NCBI GenBank assembly: GCA_937902315.1
Contig: CALGUG010000055.1
Span: forward strand, 1 to 64,000
DNA from: an uncultured Chloroflexales bacterium
GTDB taxonomy: Bacteria > Chloroflexota > Chloroflexia > Chloroflexales > Chloroflexaceae
Reading direction: 5' to 3'
DNA length: 64,000 nucleotides
The translations under genes and the position numbers were made by a program. Shown here in pieces: positions 46,805-55,792 of this stretch. Under the pieces are notes generated by a model. The model was given only the letters and a program-made list of their open reading frames with translations. It searched no databases and was not told the DNA's origin. The first letter of the stretch is position 1. Each line of letters starts with the position of its first letter.

Positions 46805-47998
46805 CTACTTTTTGAGTATACGTTGTTGATGCTCTGGCAGCGTCGCCCAGATCGCTGGCGGACGCTCGGGAATGCGCTCGAGTTCGACACCGTCGACTAA
46901 GGTGTGGGTGTTTACAAGTTGCTGTTTGCCGATACGCTCATCCATTTGCGCGTCGAAGAGCGTCATTTCGTTCTCTTCCAGCCGGAAGAGCGCGATATCG
47001 GCTGGGCCTCCCACTGCGAGTGTGCCGCCTTTTTCAAGACCTATCGCTTGGGCGGGACGCACCGTAGCTCGCTCGATCACATCGCTAAGCGACATACCGA
47101 GCTGGAGGAATTTCGAAAGCGTGAGCGGCAGATCAAACATAGGACCTTGCACGCTGAGTTGGTGGATATCGCTGCTGATCACATCGGGGATGATCTGCTG
47201 AGCCATTGCGCTTTCGGCTACAGGGAAGCTGAATGAGCCTGTACCATGACCGATATCGAGCAAAACGCCACGCTCTTGTAGCTCACGGGCGCTTTGGTAA
47301 ACCAGACCGTCGGGCCCGACGATGCGATGCGTGCCGCCCGTGAAGCAGTGTGTCAAGATGTCGCCAGCGCGTAAGAGCGGCAAAATATCGTGTAGGCTGG
47401 GCGGCCCATAGCCGATATGAACCATCAAGGGCAGTTTGACGCGATCGGCCAGTTCGCGGGCTTGTTGAAGCGGCCTAATGCCAACCCCACGGGTGGTATT
47501 GTGGTCGATGCGGGCTTTGATGCCGACGATCAGGTCGCGGTTCTCTTCGACAGTGCGCTCGGCCAGCTCAAGATCGCTATAGTCAGGGTTGGCAAATTCC
47601 CACGTGGGCGCAACTAATCCGATCGCAGAAAGGTTTAATAGACAGAAGATGCGGGCGCGGCTGGCCTCTTTGACATAACGGCGGAAGCCGGGGAAGGTGT
47701 AGGCCCCTGCGCTGCCAGCGTCTACCCAGCCTGTGACGCCGGTGCGGGCGGCAACAGGGTCAGCTTCGATGCCCCAGTAGGTCACACCCCAATAGATGTG
47801 GGTGTGAAGATCGATTAGTCCCGGCGTGACGATCTGGCCGCGCGCGTCGAGCAGTTTGTTCGCTAGGTTCGGGTTGATATTGGGCGCGATTTTGGCGATT
47901 TTGCCATCTTTGATCGCGATATCAAAATAGCCTTGTTGTTTGGCGCCTGGGTTGATCAGTTCTCCGCCAGTGATGAGCAGATCGTAGCTAGTTTCCAT
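46805..47998 (-). CDS. Amidohydrolase/deacetylase-family metallohydrolase
   Basis: The 397-residue protein has the amidohydrolase metal ligands: HTH at 65-67, a probable carboxylated Lys161 in GIKARID, His194 in MVHIG, His217 in THCFTG and Asp277 in SSDIH. These suit a binuclear zinc site of the dihydroorotase/D-aminoacylase-like branch. The N-terminal and C-terminal strands form the small beta domain. It should cleave an amide or cyclic imide; the substrate is unknown. GAGGTAAGG precedes the ATG. It stands alone, followed by a hairpin. Confidence 0.92.
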   Translation of the reverse strand: METSYDLLITGGELINPGAKQQGYFDIAIKDGKIAKIAPNINPNLANKLLDARGQIVTPGLIDLHTHIYWGVTYWGIEADPVAARTGVTGWVDAGSAGAYTFPGFRRYVKEASRARIFCLLNLSAIGLVAPTWEFANPDYSDLELAERTVEENRDLIVGIKARIDHNTTRGVGIRPLQQARELADRVKLPLMVHIGYGPPSLHDILPLLRAGDILTHCFTGGTHRIVGPDGLVYQSARELQERGVLLDIGHGTGSFSFPVAESAMAQQIIPDVISSDIHQLSVQGPMFDLPLTLSKFLQLGMSLSDVIERATVRPAQAIGLEKGGTLAVGGPADIALFRLEENEMTLFDAQMDERIGKQQLVNTHTLVDGVELERIPERPPAIWATLPEHQQRILKK

Positions 47999-48305
47999 AA
48001 CCTTACCTCTGTTTTCGCCTTATCAAGAAGGTGTCGACATGCTAGTTAGCAGGGGTCAAGCCGTGTGCGAACCGCAGGAAACACGATAGCTCTCGACAAT
48101 TTCTGCTCTGCCATCTAGCAGGGAAATTGGCTATCGTGAGGTTAAAAGAGATCGTGTACTGATGTGTTTGGGAAGCTCAGAGGCTTTAGCCAGCATGAAC
48201 CTAGTGCTTTTACTCGTGCGATGGAGCAAGTATACCACTAGGAGCGATTCGCTTTTGCAGCCTTAAGGGCATATGAATGCTAGGCCTTCATATGCCCTCG
48301 TGGAG
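47999..48305. other. Short gap upstream of the amidohydrolase
   Basis: About 300 bp with the amidohydrolase promoter region and the 3' end of the PAS-STAS gene. I see no feature I can support. Confidence 0.4.
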
Positions 48306-49235
48306 CTAGATACTTTGAGCATTGCTGCGATGGAGGGCATAAGCGATACCGTTTTGGAGCGAGGAGTGGGTAACAATCTGGGTAAGGTCGATCTCGAGCT
48401 CTGCCAAGATTTGGGCTGATGCGCTGCTGATGCCCGACAGCACGATATGCGCGCCAAGCAGTTGGGCGGCTCGGATGCAGAGCAGTAAACGGTTCGCCAC
48501 ACGCTCATCGAGGGTTGGAACACCGGTGATATCGATGATGGCGATGCTGGCCTGATGCTCTGTAATGCCATAGAGTAGCGTTTCGACCACTTGATGAGCG
48601 CGCTCTTCATCGATTGTGCCGATCAGGGGCATCACCACGATATCGTCGTTGATCGGCAGCAGAGGGCTTGAAAGCTCGGCGAGGCGTTCGCGCTGCATTC
48701 GAATGATCTCGTTGTTAAGACGATCTTGTTCTGCTTGCCGTCGATCGGAAACGTTTCGCACGGAACTGATGACGATCTGGCCCTCATCGGTGTGTATTGG
48801 GCTGAGGCTGACCTCGACGGGGATATCGTAGCCTTCTTTGTGGCGTCCAACGAGATCGAGACCCTGCGCCATAGCGCGCGTGCGAGGCGTATGGACATAA
48901 TGAGAGCGTAAATCGATATGTTTTGTGCGGATCTCAGGAGGTACAAGGATCTCAATCGGCTGGCCGATCAATTCTTGCCGTTCGTAGCCAAACAGTTGCA
49001 GAAGCTGTTGATTGGCTTGGATGATCTCTCCCTGCCTATTTATCAACAGTGTTGGGTCGGGGGCCGCTTCAAGCCACTGTTCGAACCAAGTTGCCGCATC
49101 GGGATAGCCCAATTGCACGGTTTTACTTTGTTCAACTTTGGATTGAGAAGCTCGACACTCTTGTAATTCTTGTTCGAGTCTAGTGATTCGATCTTGAAGC
49201 TGTGAGATTAATAAGGATGCAGACTCGGATGCCAT
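48306..49235 (-). CDS. PAS-STAS regulator, RsbR-like
   Basis: The 309-residue protein has an N-terminal coiled coil (about 10-40), a PAS domain (about 50-165, with QLFGYERQELIGQPIEILVP), a linker helix and a C-terminal STAS domain (about 200-300). The STAS loop reads IDITGVPTLDERVANRL, where RsbR/RsbS proteins carry phosphorylated Ser/Thr. It has no kinase or GGDEF domain. By family it should sense a small ligand or redox state and act through partner binding in a stressosome-like complex. GGGAG precedes the ATG at 49235. No RsbT-type kinase gene is adjacent. Confidence 0.9.
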   Translation of the reverse strand: MASESASLLISQLQDRITRLEQELQECRASQSKVEQSKTVQLGYPDAATWFEQWLEAAPDPTLLINRQGEIIQANQQLLQLFGYERQELIGQPIEILVPPEIRTKHIDLRSHYVHTPRTRAMAQGLDLVGRHKEGYDIPVEVSLSPIHTDEGQIVISSVRNVSDRRQAEQDRLNNEIIRMQRERLAELSSPLLPINDDIVVMPLIGTIDEERAHQVVETLLYGITEHQASIAIIDITGVPTLDERVANRLLLCIRAAQLLGAHIVLSGISSASAQILAELEIDLTQIVTHSSLQNGIAYALHRSNAQSI

Positions 49236-49689
49236 TTGAGACAACACTCCCTAGCTTACAAACTCCTAATTATAGCATATTATAATAACAATAAGGCTGT
49301 TTGTATATACTTGAAGCGCTTATGGAATTATTTCGTTTATTTATTATTATTGGTATAGTAGAATAACTAATTCCTATAGAAAATCATACTAAGCATATAA
49401 AAGATCTATAGTTGATATAGTGTCATTTGGATATTATTGCAGAGATAGTATAAGATAAATTTTCGTTTAATTATTTACAAAAGTCTTATTGCAAACAATC
49501 TGAGTCTATTTGCTGAATTTAACGAAATGGTATAAGCAGTTATAGGTTTGTAAGAGTTTTTAAGGGTTGCTTATTATAATTTTTTGCTTAGCTTATAGTC
49601 CTTGTCGTTGGTGTTGTTTGGCAGACTAATTTCCATAGCCGACAACTCCTCGCCATTTCAGTCAACATCCTACTCACGAGGAGCCTTTT
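49236..49689. other. 450-bp AT-rich divergent promoter region
   Basis: This lies between the divergent PAS-STAS and secreted-protein genes and is strongly AT-rich, with many TTATAAT-like tracts. No gene or repeat is seen. Confidence 0.5.
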
Positions 49690-50088
49690 ATGAAACGAGC
49701 TGTTTCATTCTTTTTGCTATGTTTCGCTTGCCTTCTTTGCTTACAAACATCGCTAAGTTATGCCGAAGCCACACCTCAAATTAGTGGCGCTGTCTATGTG
49801 AATCCAAAGCTCCCCAACAGCTATATTGTTTCGTGGACCATGCCCGAAGACACGCGTACTTGGCGTTTCCAGCGCTGTCATGCGCTTGAAAACGCCTGTC
49901 AACTGATCGCGGTTGGTGGCCAAGATACCTCGGTCGAAGCTGAGCTGTTTGATCCACCTCAAGGGAGCCGCTATATTGTCACTGCGTTTCGGCGTTCTGG
50001 TTTTGTGGAAGCCGCATTCAACCTGCCCGAAGCGCACTGGATCTTTATCCCTAGCGTCGTTGAGCCATATAAGACTGATGCAAAATAG
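49690..50088 (+). CDS. Small secreted protein, fibronectin-III-like
   Basis: The 132-residue protein has a clear signal peptide (MKRAVSFFLLCFACLLCLQT then SLSYAEA). One beta-rich domain follows, with a pattern like a fibronectin type III fold (SGAVYVNP, YIVSWTMPED, SRYIVTAFRRSG). Two cysteines (QRC and NAC) could form a disulfide. It ends HWIFIPSVVEPYKTDAK, a variant of the YLPMV-type tails on other secreted proteins here. GAGGAG lies 7 bases before the ATG. Function unknown. Confidence 0.85.
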   Translation: MKRAVSFFLLCFACLLCLQTSLSYAEATPQISGAVYVNPKLPNSYIVSWTMPEDTRTWRFQRCHALENACQLIAVGGQDTSVEAELFDPPQGSRYIVTAFRRSGFVEAAFNLPEAHWIFIPSVVEPYKTDAK

Positions 50089-50220
50089 ATATCGCTTTGA
50101 GAACGTTTTGCTCTTGTCTTAGGGCCTAAGCTTTTGTAGCATAGATCTACCCAAGTCTATAGTCACAAGTGTTATCTAGAAGCGCATTTTTGCGCTTGAT
50201 CCTGCAGATAAGGGAGATCT

Positions 50221-50523
50221 ATGTTTCAGACCGCTTTGAGCCGTTTTCGTGTATTGAGTATCATCGAAGGTATTTCGATGATCCTACTGTTGTTTGTTGC
50301 CATGCCATTGAAATATATGGCCGATATCCCTCAAGCCGTGAGTGTTATTGGCGCCTTGCATGGGTGGCTGTTTGTCGCCTACATTTTCATGGCAGTTTAC
50401 ATAAAATTCGTTCAAAAATGGCCCATCACACGCCTCCTCTTGGCGTTTGTAGCTTCGGTTGTTCCCTTTGGGCCATTTGTCTTTGATCACTATGTGTTGC
50501 GTTCCGAACAGCCTGCTGCATAA
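50221..50523 (+). CDS. DUF3817-type small membrane protein
   Basis: The 100-residue protein has three hydrophobic helices and the pattern RVLSIIEGISMILLLFVAMP with a later GALHGWLFVAYI, typical of the DUF3817 (YdzA-like) family. Function is unknown. AAGGGAG precedes the ATG. It lies 132 bp after the small secreted protein and ends at a bidirectional terminator. Confidence 0.9.
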   Translation: MFQTALSRFRVLSIIEGISMILLLFVAMPLKYMADIPQAVSVIGALHGWLFVAYIFMAVYIKFVQKWPITRLLLAFVASVVPFGPFVFDHYVLRSEQPAA

Positions 50524-50547
50524 ACTTCAGCTTTAATCAGCATATCC

Positions 50548-50580
50548 AGAAATCCTCCTCATAGCTTGGGGAGGATTTCT
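50548..50580. terminator. Bidirectional terminator
   Basis: An 11-bp perfect stem AGAAATCCTCC / GGAGGATTTCT lies between the convergent DUF3817 and MHYT genes. Confidence 0.75.
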
Positions 50581-50596
50581 AGTAGGCAGCTTCAGC

Positions 50597-52156
50597 TTAG
50601 TAAGAAAATTGCTGTTTAAGCGAATAGTGAATACCGGCCTGAAGGTTACTGCGAATCGTAACCCCATTCGGATCGAAGCCCAGGTGTGTCAGCGTTTCGG
50701 CTACCTGTGGCGAGATCCCCACAACAACGATTTCTGTGCCTAACAATCGTGCGGCTTGGAAGCCCTTCAAAAAGCTATTGGCGATATCGCTATCGATCAA
50801 TTGGATCCCCGTCACATCGACTATCAGCTGACGTGCTCTGTGTTGTCGAATGCTCTCTAACATCACGCTGGTGATCTGCTGAATGCGGCTCGGATTGAGA
50901 TGGCCGACGAGAGGGAGCAGCAGAACGTGCTCATCGACTTGAAGCACCGGAGCGGAGAGCTCTTGGATCGTGTTGATCAGTACCTGTTGCTGATCGACCA
51001 TCATCTGCAGCTCTTTCTCACGTACTTGAAGCGCTTCCAGAGCACTTAAGCGTTCTGTTAGATCGCTGGCGATCACATAGCTGCCTGCGATGCGACCATG
51101 GACGTGAATAGGGATATGGCGGATATTGAGCCGCACAATGCGATCATGAACCTCTAAAGCAAGATCGTAGTTGCTTGTCTCGCCCTGCAATCCACTTGCG
51201 AGGGCACTTTTGAGGCGTGCGCATTGCTCATCATCGAATAGCTGGAAGAAGCGATCGTTGCTTAACTCCGCCTGTGGCAGGCCAAAAATCTGTCTTGCAG
51301 CTTGGTTCGCGTCGATCAGCTCCCCTTGCGAATCAAAGGTCAGAACCGCATCGGAGTGGTGATGGAAGAGCGATCGATAGCGCAAGGAGCTTTCGTCGAG
51401 TTGTTGCGACTGCGCCATAATGCGCTGATCGAATAGGATCGATATCCAGGTGAAGAACAGCACGAGTAGCGCACCAGCGACCACTAAGATGCCGATCGAG
51501 AGGCTATGTAGTCCATCTCCTTGCAAGTGGCTAGACTCTTGCAAGGCCGAGGGAACGAAGTTAGCCGCCCACATGCCCGTGTAGTGCATACCTGTGATAG
51601 CTAGGCCCATCACCAAGGCGCTGCCGAATTTGAACCAGTGTTCCTGCTTAGGCTCTAAATTGCCACGCCGAAGCTGGAAGGCTAGGCCGAGCGCGCCCAA
51701 AGAGGCTCCGATGGCGATGATCAAAGAGAGACCAACGATCCAGGGGTTATAGCTGATCGTAGCCTCCATAATCATCGCCTCCATGCCGATGTAGTGCATA
51801 GAGACGATGCCGAAGCCGATGATCGGCCCTCCAAGTAAGAAGTGGCGCAGGCGGGCCTGCGGCGAGCCCATCAAACGCAGGGCGATCGTGGAGGCGGCGA
51901 ATGCGGCGATGAGCGAGAGCAGCACAAGGCCGAAATCATAATAGACGGGCATGTCCATTTGATAGGCCAACATACCCGTAAAGTGCATCGACCAGATGCC
52001 GATGCCAAACGAACAGGCTCCCCCAACAAGCCACGTCAAATAGGCCCGCCCGTGTGAATAGCGTATACGCTCTACTAAATTGAGCGCAGTGTATGATGCA
52101 AAACAGGCAACAATATAGGAAAGAATGACAAGACGTAGATCGTAGTTGCCGAACAT
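50597..52156 (-). CDS. MHYT-PAS-STAS membrane sensor
   Basis: The 519-residue protein has an N-terminal seven-helix MHYT domain with three motif copies (SMHFTGM near 57, SMHYIGM near 119, GMHYTGM near 189), thought to bind copper and sense diatomic gases. A PAS domain (about 258-370) and a C-terminal STAS domain (about 405-519, with DVTGIQLIDSDIANSFL) follow. MHYT usually precedes GGDEF or kinase domains; a STAS output is uncommon. Its STAS half resembles that of the PAS-STAS protein at 48306, so both may enter one stressosome-like assembly. The start at 52156 fits the MHYT domain boundary; AAGGAG is 12 bases upstream. Confidence 0.92.
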   Translation of the reverse strand: MFGNYDLRLVILSYIVACFASYTALNLVERIRYSHGRAYLTWLVGGACSFGIGIWSMHFTGMLAYQMDMPVYYDFGLVLLSLIAAFAASTIALRLMGSPQARLRHFLLGGPIIGFGIVSMHYIGMEAMIMEATISYNPWIVGLSLIIAIGASLGALGLAFQLRRGNLEPKQEHWFKFGSALVMGLAITGMHYTGMWAANFVPSALQESSHLQGDGLHSLSIGILVVAGALLVLFFTWISILFDQRIMAQSQQLDESSLRYRSLFHHHSDAVLTFDSQGELIDANQAARQIFGLPQAELSNDRFFQLFDDEQCARLKSALASGLQGETSNYDLALEVHDRIVRLNIRHIPIHVHGRIAGSYVIASDLTERLSALEALQVREKELQMMVDQQQVLINTIQELSAPVLQVDEHVLLLPLVGHLNPSRIQQITSVMLESIRQHRARQLIVDVTGIQLIDSDIANSFLKGFQAARLLGTEIVVVGISPQVAETLTHLGFDPNGVTIRSNLQAGIHYSLKQQFSY

Positions 52157-52596
52157 AACAACGAGCCGCTCCTTAGATAATGGCGCAAAATGTCTAGTTA
52201 GCTCCTTCTGAATCCGGATCAACCGGACGTTGCTTTTGCTACAAACAGTATTTCAAATGGAATCTAGAAATATAAACGCCCGAATAAAAATAATTGGATT
52301 ACGAGGCCGAAAGATATTATACACAGTTTAGAAACTTTTTGAAGAGGAATTGCTGGTATATTTTCGGTTAAATATTTAATCTGTTGAATGAACTATTAAA
52401 TAGGATTTTAGAAGAATTTGTTGGATATAATCGAGTAATATAAGCCGTAATAAATTATTTTAAATTGGTTTATTTCAATAAATTTGTTTTGTTTTCTATA
52501 TGGTTTGTACGACATGTTTTCGTAAATAGTGCATAATGATACAAACGTGGTCTGTCAATGACTTTAGAAGTGGATATCAGAGTCGCATGCGAGGTA

Positions 52597-52770
52597 ATAC
52601 CAAATCCGTTTAAAGACTTGCACTTTTATAACGCAAAAAACCAAAATCCGGGAAAGAGTTGTGTGAAATTTCGCGTTGTCGCGCGACAACGCGAAATTTC
52701 ACACAACAAAATATAGTCAAGTTCCGCTCTGCCGAAGGCCAAATAGAAAGTAATCAACCGGATTTGGTAT
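52597..52770. repeat. Family A hairpin element, copy A4 (full length)
   Basis: This is the best preserved copy, in reverse orientation. Its termini ATACCAAATCCG and CGGATTTGGTAT are perfect. The centre is a perfect 50-bp palindrome (52658-52707, 25-bp arms, no loop). The constant segment reads TTCCGCTCTGCCGAAGGC here. If the ends are taken at CC and GG, TA flanks both sides, as in IS630/Tc1-type insertion; the TA is also part of the inverted repeat, so this is not proof. Confidence 0.92.
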
Positions 52771-52828
52771 AAGTCATAAGAATCGAGATAAGTTAGTGCT
52801 TTCAGAGCGAAAATAAGTGAATAAACAT

Positions 52829-52869
52829 AACAGCACTGTCTCTAAGCCAAGACAGTGCTGTTACGGTTT
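52829..52869. terminator. Orphan terminator-like hairpin
   Basis: A perfect 14-bp stem TAACAGCACTGTCT / AGACAGTGCTGTTA is followed by CGGTTTTT. The nearest plus-strand gene ends more than 2 kb upstream, so a small RNA or the family A element may be what it terminates. Confidence 0.6.
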
Positions 52870-52949
52870 TTGATCGCCTAGAGTGTATCGAGCTCGCTAG
52901 ATAGCTTCAGCTCTGGCGGCTTGGCTTCTAGCTCCCATTCGGCTTCTAG

Positions 52950-52972
52950 CGCGTCCGCCTCCGGCTATCAAC
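52950..52972 (-). repeat. Family B intergenic repeat, copy B9
   Basis: Reverse-strand core with CCTCCGG as in B4. CTCCCATT lies on both sides. Confidence 0.8.
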
Positions 52973-53057
52973 AGGTAGCTCCTCCCATTTGGGCCTTCAA
53001 GCGTTTCGCGCTGCTTTTCGCTGCTCTACATTGATCGATGCCAACGCCCTTTCAACG

Positions 53058-53146
53058 CTTGCGCCCATGCACGCGCGGGCGCGCGGCGCTGCAATGTCAT
53101 CGCTCGCCTTTTTGGCGACTTGCGCCCATACACGCGCGGGCGCGCG
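53058..53146. repeat. 28-bp GC-rich direct repeat pair
   Basis: CTTGCGCCCATGCACGCGCG followed by GGCGCGCG at 53058-53085 recurs at 53119-53146 with one change. Each unit is dominated by GCGC alternation. It lies between repeat B9 and the end of the beta-helix gene. Confidence 0.8.
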
Positions 53147-53197
53147 ATCGCGTGTATGCTAGCCGCAGCGCTCGGCCAGCTCTATGCCATTGCATGC

Positions 53198-55363
53198 TTA
53201 TTGCACAACCATTGGCAAATAGAGCTGGTAGTTTTCCCCTTGCTCGAGCATTTGAATCGCGATAGGCGGCGATTCGCCGCCACCCGGCTCAGGATTTCGC
53301 ACGATCACTTGTGCGGCTGTAAGGCTTGCGTACAGCTCGGGTGAGAGTGTGGCCTGCAATTCACGAGCACTGATATATCGAATGCTTGATGGATCGCTCA
53401 GCGCGAGTTTGTTATTCCCTTGCTTAAATTCAATGCGCGAATCTTTGAGGAAATGCTCTCCTCGAATCGTCAACACACCGCTCGATCGATCAAGGAGCGC
53501 GCTGGTTATGCTTGGTTGGTGGTTGAGTACGCTCAGTGTGCTCGCTTGAGCGACACCTTGTTGCAGAGAACCTATTTGGATCGTTCTGCTACTGGCGCTG
53601 TAGTAGCCCGCCTCTTGCGTGCTAACAGCTAGGCTAAAGCTGCAACTCGCGCCCGCATTCAGTTCGGCTTGGCTCAAGCTTACGCTCTCTGCTGTGATCT
53701 GCACTATGCCACAGCTATTTTGATCGCTCTGTGTGAGCTGCAAACCCTTACTGAGGCTGCTCACAAAGCTGATATTCGTCAGGGCGTGATCGCTGCTATT
53801 CGTGATGGAGTAGCGCAAGCTGCTCGTTTCGCCCAGCTTGATTGTTTGCGGCGAGAAGCTGATCTCGAGGAGCAGCGCTTGGATCTCTTCGAGCGCGCCG
53901 ATATCGCAGCGGCTGCCTTGTGGGCGCTGCACGCCCCGTTGATCGCTCGCCGCGCACTCGCTGCCGACCGCGCTGCCGCCATCGAGGGCAGGGCTGTCGG
54001 CGCGCAGGCCATGGCTCGGCGTTGGGCCGCCGTTATCACCGAGATCTTCGAGCTGGGCCGCTTGATCGAGCAGATCGCTGCTCTGCGGGTTGGCGAGTGA
54101 ACAGCCCGCGCTGCTCTCGATCAAGTTAAAGCCTGCGGAGGTGGGACTGCCGACACAATCCTTTCCGTTAGGAGCTGCGTTTTCGGCTATGAGGGAGTGG
54201 TTGAGGCTAAGGCTGCCAGCGGCGTGGCTGATGCCACCAGCTTCAACTTGGGCGCTGTTGCGGGCGATCGTTGCATGGGCGATGTTCAAACTGCCTGAGC
54301 CGCTCTTGGCGATGCCGCCGCCTTGGTCTGCGCTTTGATTGGCGCTAAAAGTTGTATTGCGAATAGTCGAAGCTCCGCTGCCCGCATCGTGTAAGCCGCC
54401 GCCAGCCAAGCTTGCGCTGTTGCCGATCAGGCCGCTTTCGCTCAATTCGAGCTGGCCTAGGTTATAGATCGCGCCGCCGTTGCCCTGGCTTTTATTCTTC
54501 TCGAAGCTACTCTCGCTTAGCTCTAGGCTACTCTCGATACTAACTAGCGCTCCTCCATCTTGAGCGCTCGTGTTCTCGACGAAGCTGCTCTTGCTAAGCC
54601 TTAGACTGCTGCTTTGGATATAGATGGCTCCGCCCGCATCGCCAGCTTGATTGCCGTTGAGCCGAAGCTGATCGAGCGTCCCTCCGCTATCTTTGATATA
54701 GATCGCACCACCCTGACCTTTCGTTTGGTTGGCGCTGAATTGGCTTTGGCTGAGTGATAGGCCCGTTTCGCTCGCTACGATCGCGCCGCCGTGGTTGCTG
54801 GCTTGATTCGATCGCAAGATCGAGCCTTCGATCGTGAGCGAACTATCGGCGCTATAGATCGCCCCACCGTAGTTCGCGCTGTTGTTTTCAAGAATCAGAT
54901 TGCGCAGCGAAAGCTTGCCCCAGTTCAAGACTGCCCCGCCGTTGCTTGCGCTGCTACCGTTACGCAGAGTCAGCTCTTCGAGCTGCACTTCGACTCCCTC
55001 ATCGATCATAAAGATGCGAGCACTGTTTTGGGCATCGATAATCGTAGTGCTCGATTGCACCCCCGTGATCGTCAAGTCATCTGTGATAAGTATGCCACTG
55101 CTGGCCCCAAGGCTCAGCGTATAGCTAGTAGCGCTCAGTTGAATGGTATCGGGGCCGGGGTTTGCGTTGGCTGCCGCAATCGCTTCGCGCAAGGAGCAAT
55201 CACTGTCACACACACCATCGTCACTATCGCTGCTTTTAGTGACTTGGAACTGCATGGCATAGCTGTTTGGCGTGACTACAAGGCCTGTACTGATCAAGGC
55301 GATTAGACAGATCCAGAGCCAGCTGCGATGAGATAGGAAAGACCAAAATCTAATCGCTGACAT
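53198..55363 (-). CDS. Secreted beta-helix protein with CSLREAI motif
   Basis: The 721-residue protein has a signal peptide (about 1-37), then CDSDCSLREAIAAAN, a hallmark of large secreted polymorphic-type beta-helix proteins. About twelve helix turns follow, with GGAI/GGAV/GGGI repeats (130-390). The domain closes with DQRGVQRPQGSRCDIGALE. Two Ig-like domains follow: one of the DUF11 type (about 500-590) and one IPT/TIG-like (about 610-700). It ends NYQLYLPMVVQ. It should be a cell-surface adhesin or polymer-binding protein. The ATG at 55363 has AAAGGAG 8 bases upstream; a TTG two codons earlier is less likely. There is no LPXTG or PEP-CTERM signal. Confidence 0.9.
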   Translation of the reverse strand: MSAIRFWSFLSHRSWLWICLIALISTGLVVTPNSYAMQFQVTKSSDSDDGVCDSDCSLREAIAAANANPGPDTIQLSATSYTLSLGASSGILITDDLTITGVQSSTTIIDAQNSARIFMIDEGVEVQLEELTLRNGSSASNGGAVLNWGKLSLRNLILENNSANYGGAIYSADSSLTIEGSILRSNQASNHGGAIVASETGLSLSQSQFSANQTKGQGGAIYIKDSGGTLDQLRLNGNQAGDAGGAIYIQSSSLRLSKSSFVENTSAQDGGALVSIESSLELSESSFEKNKSQGNGGAIYNLGQLELSESGLIGNSASLAGGGLHDAGSGASTIRNTTFSANQSADQGGGIAKSGSGSLNIAHATIARNSAQVEAGGISHAAGSLSLNHSLIAENAAPNGKDCVGSPTSAGFNLIESSAGCSLANPQSSDLLDQAAQLEDLGDNGGPTPSHGLRADSPALDGGSAVGSECAASDQRGVQRPQGSRCDIGALEEIQALLLEISFSPQTIKLGETSSLRYSITNSSDHALTNISFVSSLSKGLQLTQSDQNSCGIVQITAESVSLSQAELNAGASCSFSLAVSTQEAGYYSASSRTIQIGSLQQGVAQASTLSVLNHQPSITSALLDRSSGVLTIRGEHFLKDSRIEFKQGNNKLALSDPSSIRYISARELQATLSPELYASLTAAQVIVRNPEPGGGESPPIAIQMLEQGENYQLYLPMVVQ

Positions 55364-55792
55364 CTTCAAGCTCCTTTCGTATCAGCTCGCTTCCAAGAAG
55401 CTGTAGAGCTGAGGTATTTGCTTTGAGAACAGCGCGATGCAGTGTTGCTGATTGAGAATTGTGCAGGGATGCAGCTGGGAAGATGGGCTAAGCGTCTTGT
55501 AGGTTAGATCGGATCGCGCGCTAACGATGAAGCTATCTCCATTTAGCAAAAACGATGAAAAAAGAGTAATAATCGATTGTATACGAAGTTTTTGTCTATT
55601 TTAACTAAAAAGATACGAATTGTTTGTTATTTCGGTGTTGTAATGTAGTTTGGTTCATACGAGAGACTGATATCAATTTTGAGCTCAGTGCCGTATTATT
55701 TTTTTGTGATCTCTACGAAATAAGTAGAGTAAATAAAGAAAACCGGTGATTCGTTGCTAGTATTATCTTGAACTGAAAGTGAAAGGATTTCT
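55364..55792. other. 430-bp divergent promoter region
   Basis: AT-rich in its right half. It separates the beta-helix gene from the cytochrome gene. No repeat or ORF of note. Confidence 0.4.

Noticed and set aside
52658..52707. Reading the 50-bp palindrome of A4 as an ordinary terminator
   Set aside because: It lies at a fixed position within a repeated element and has no T tract of terminator type; other copies share the layout.
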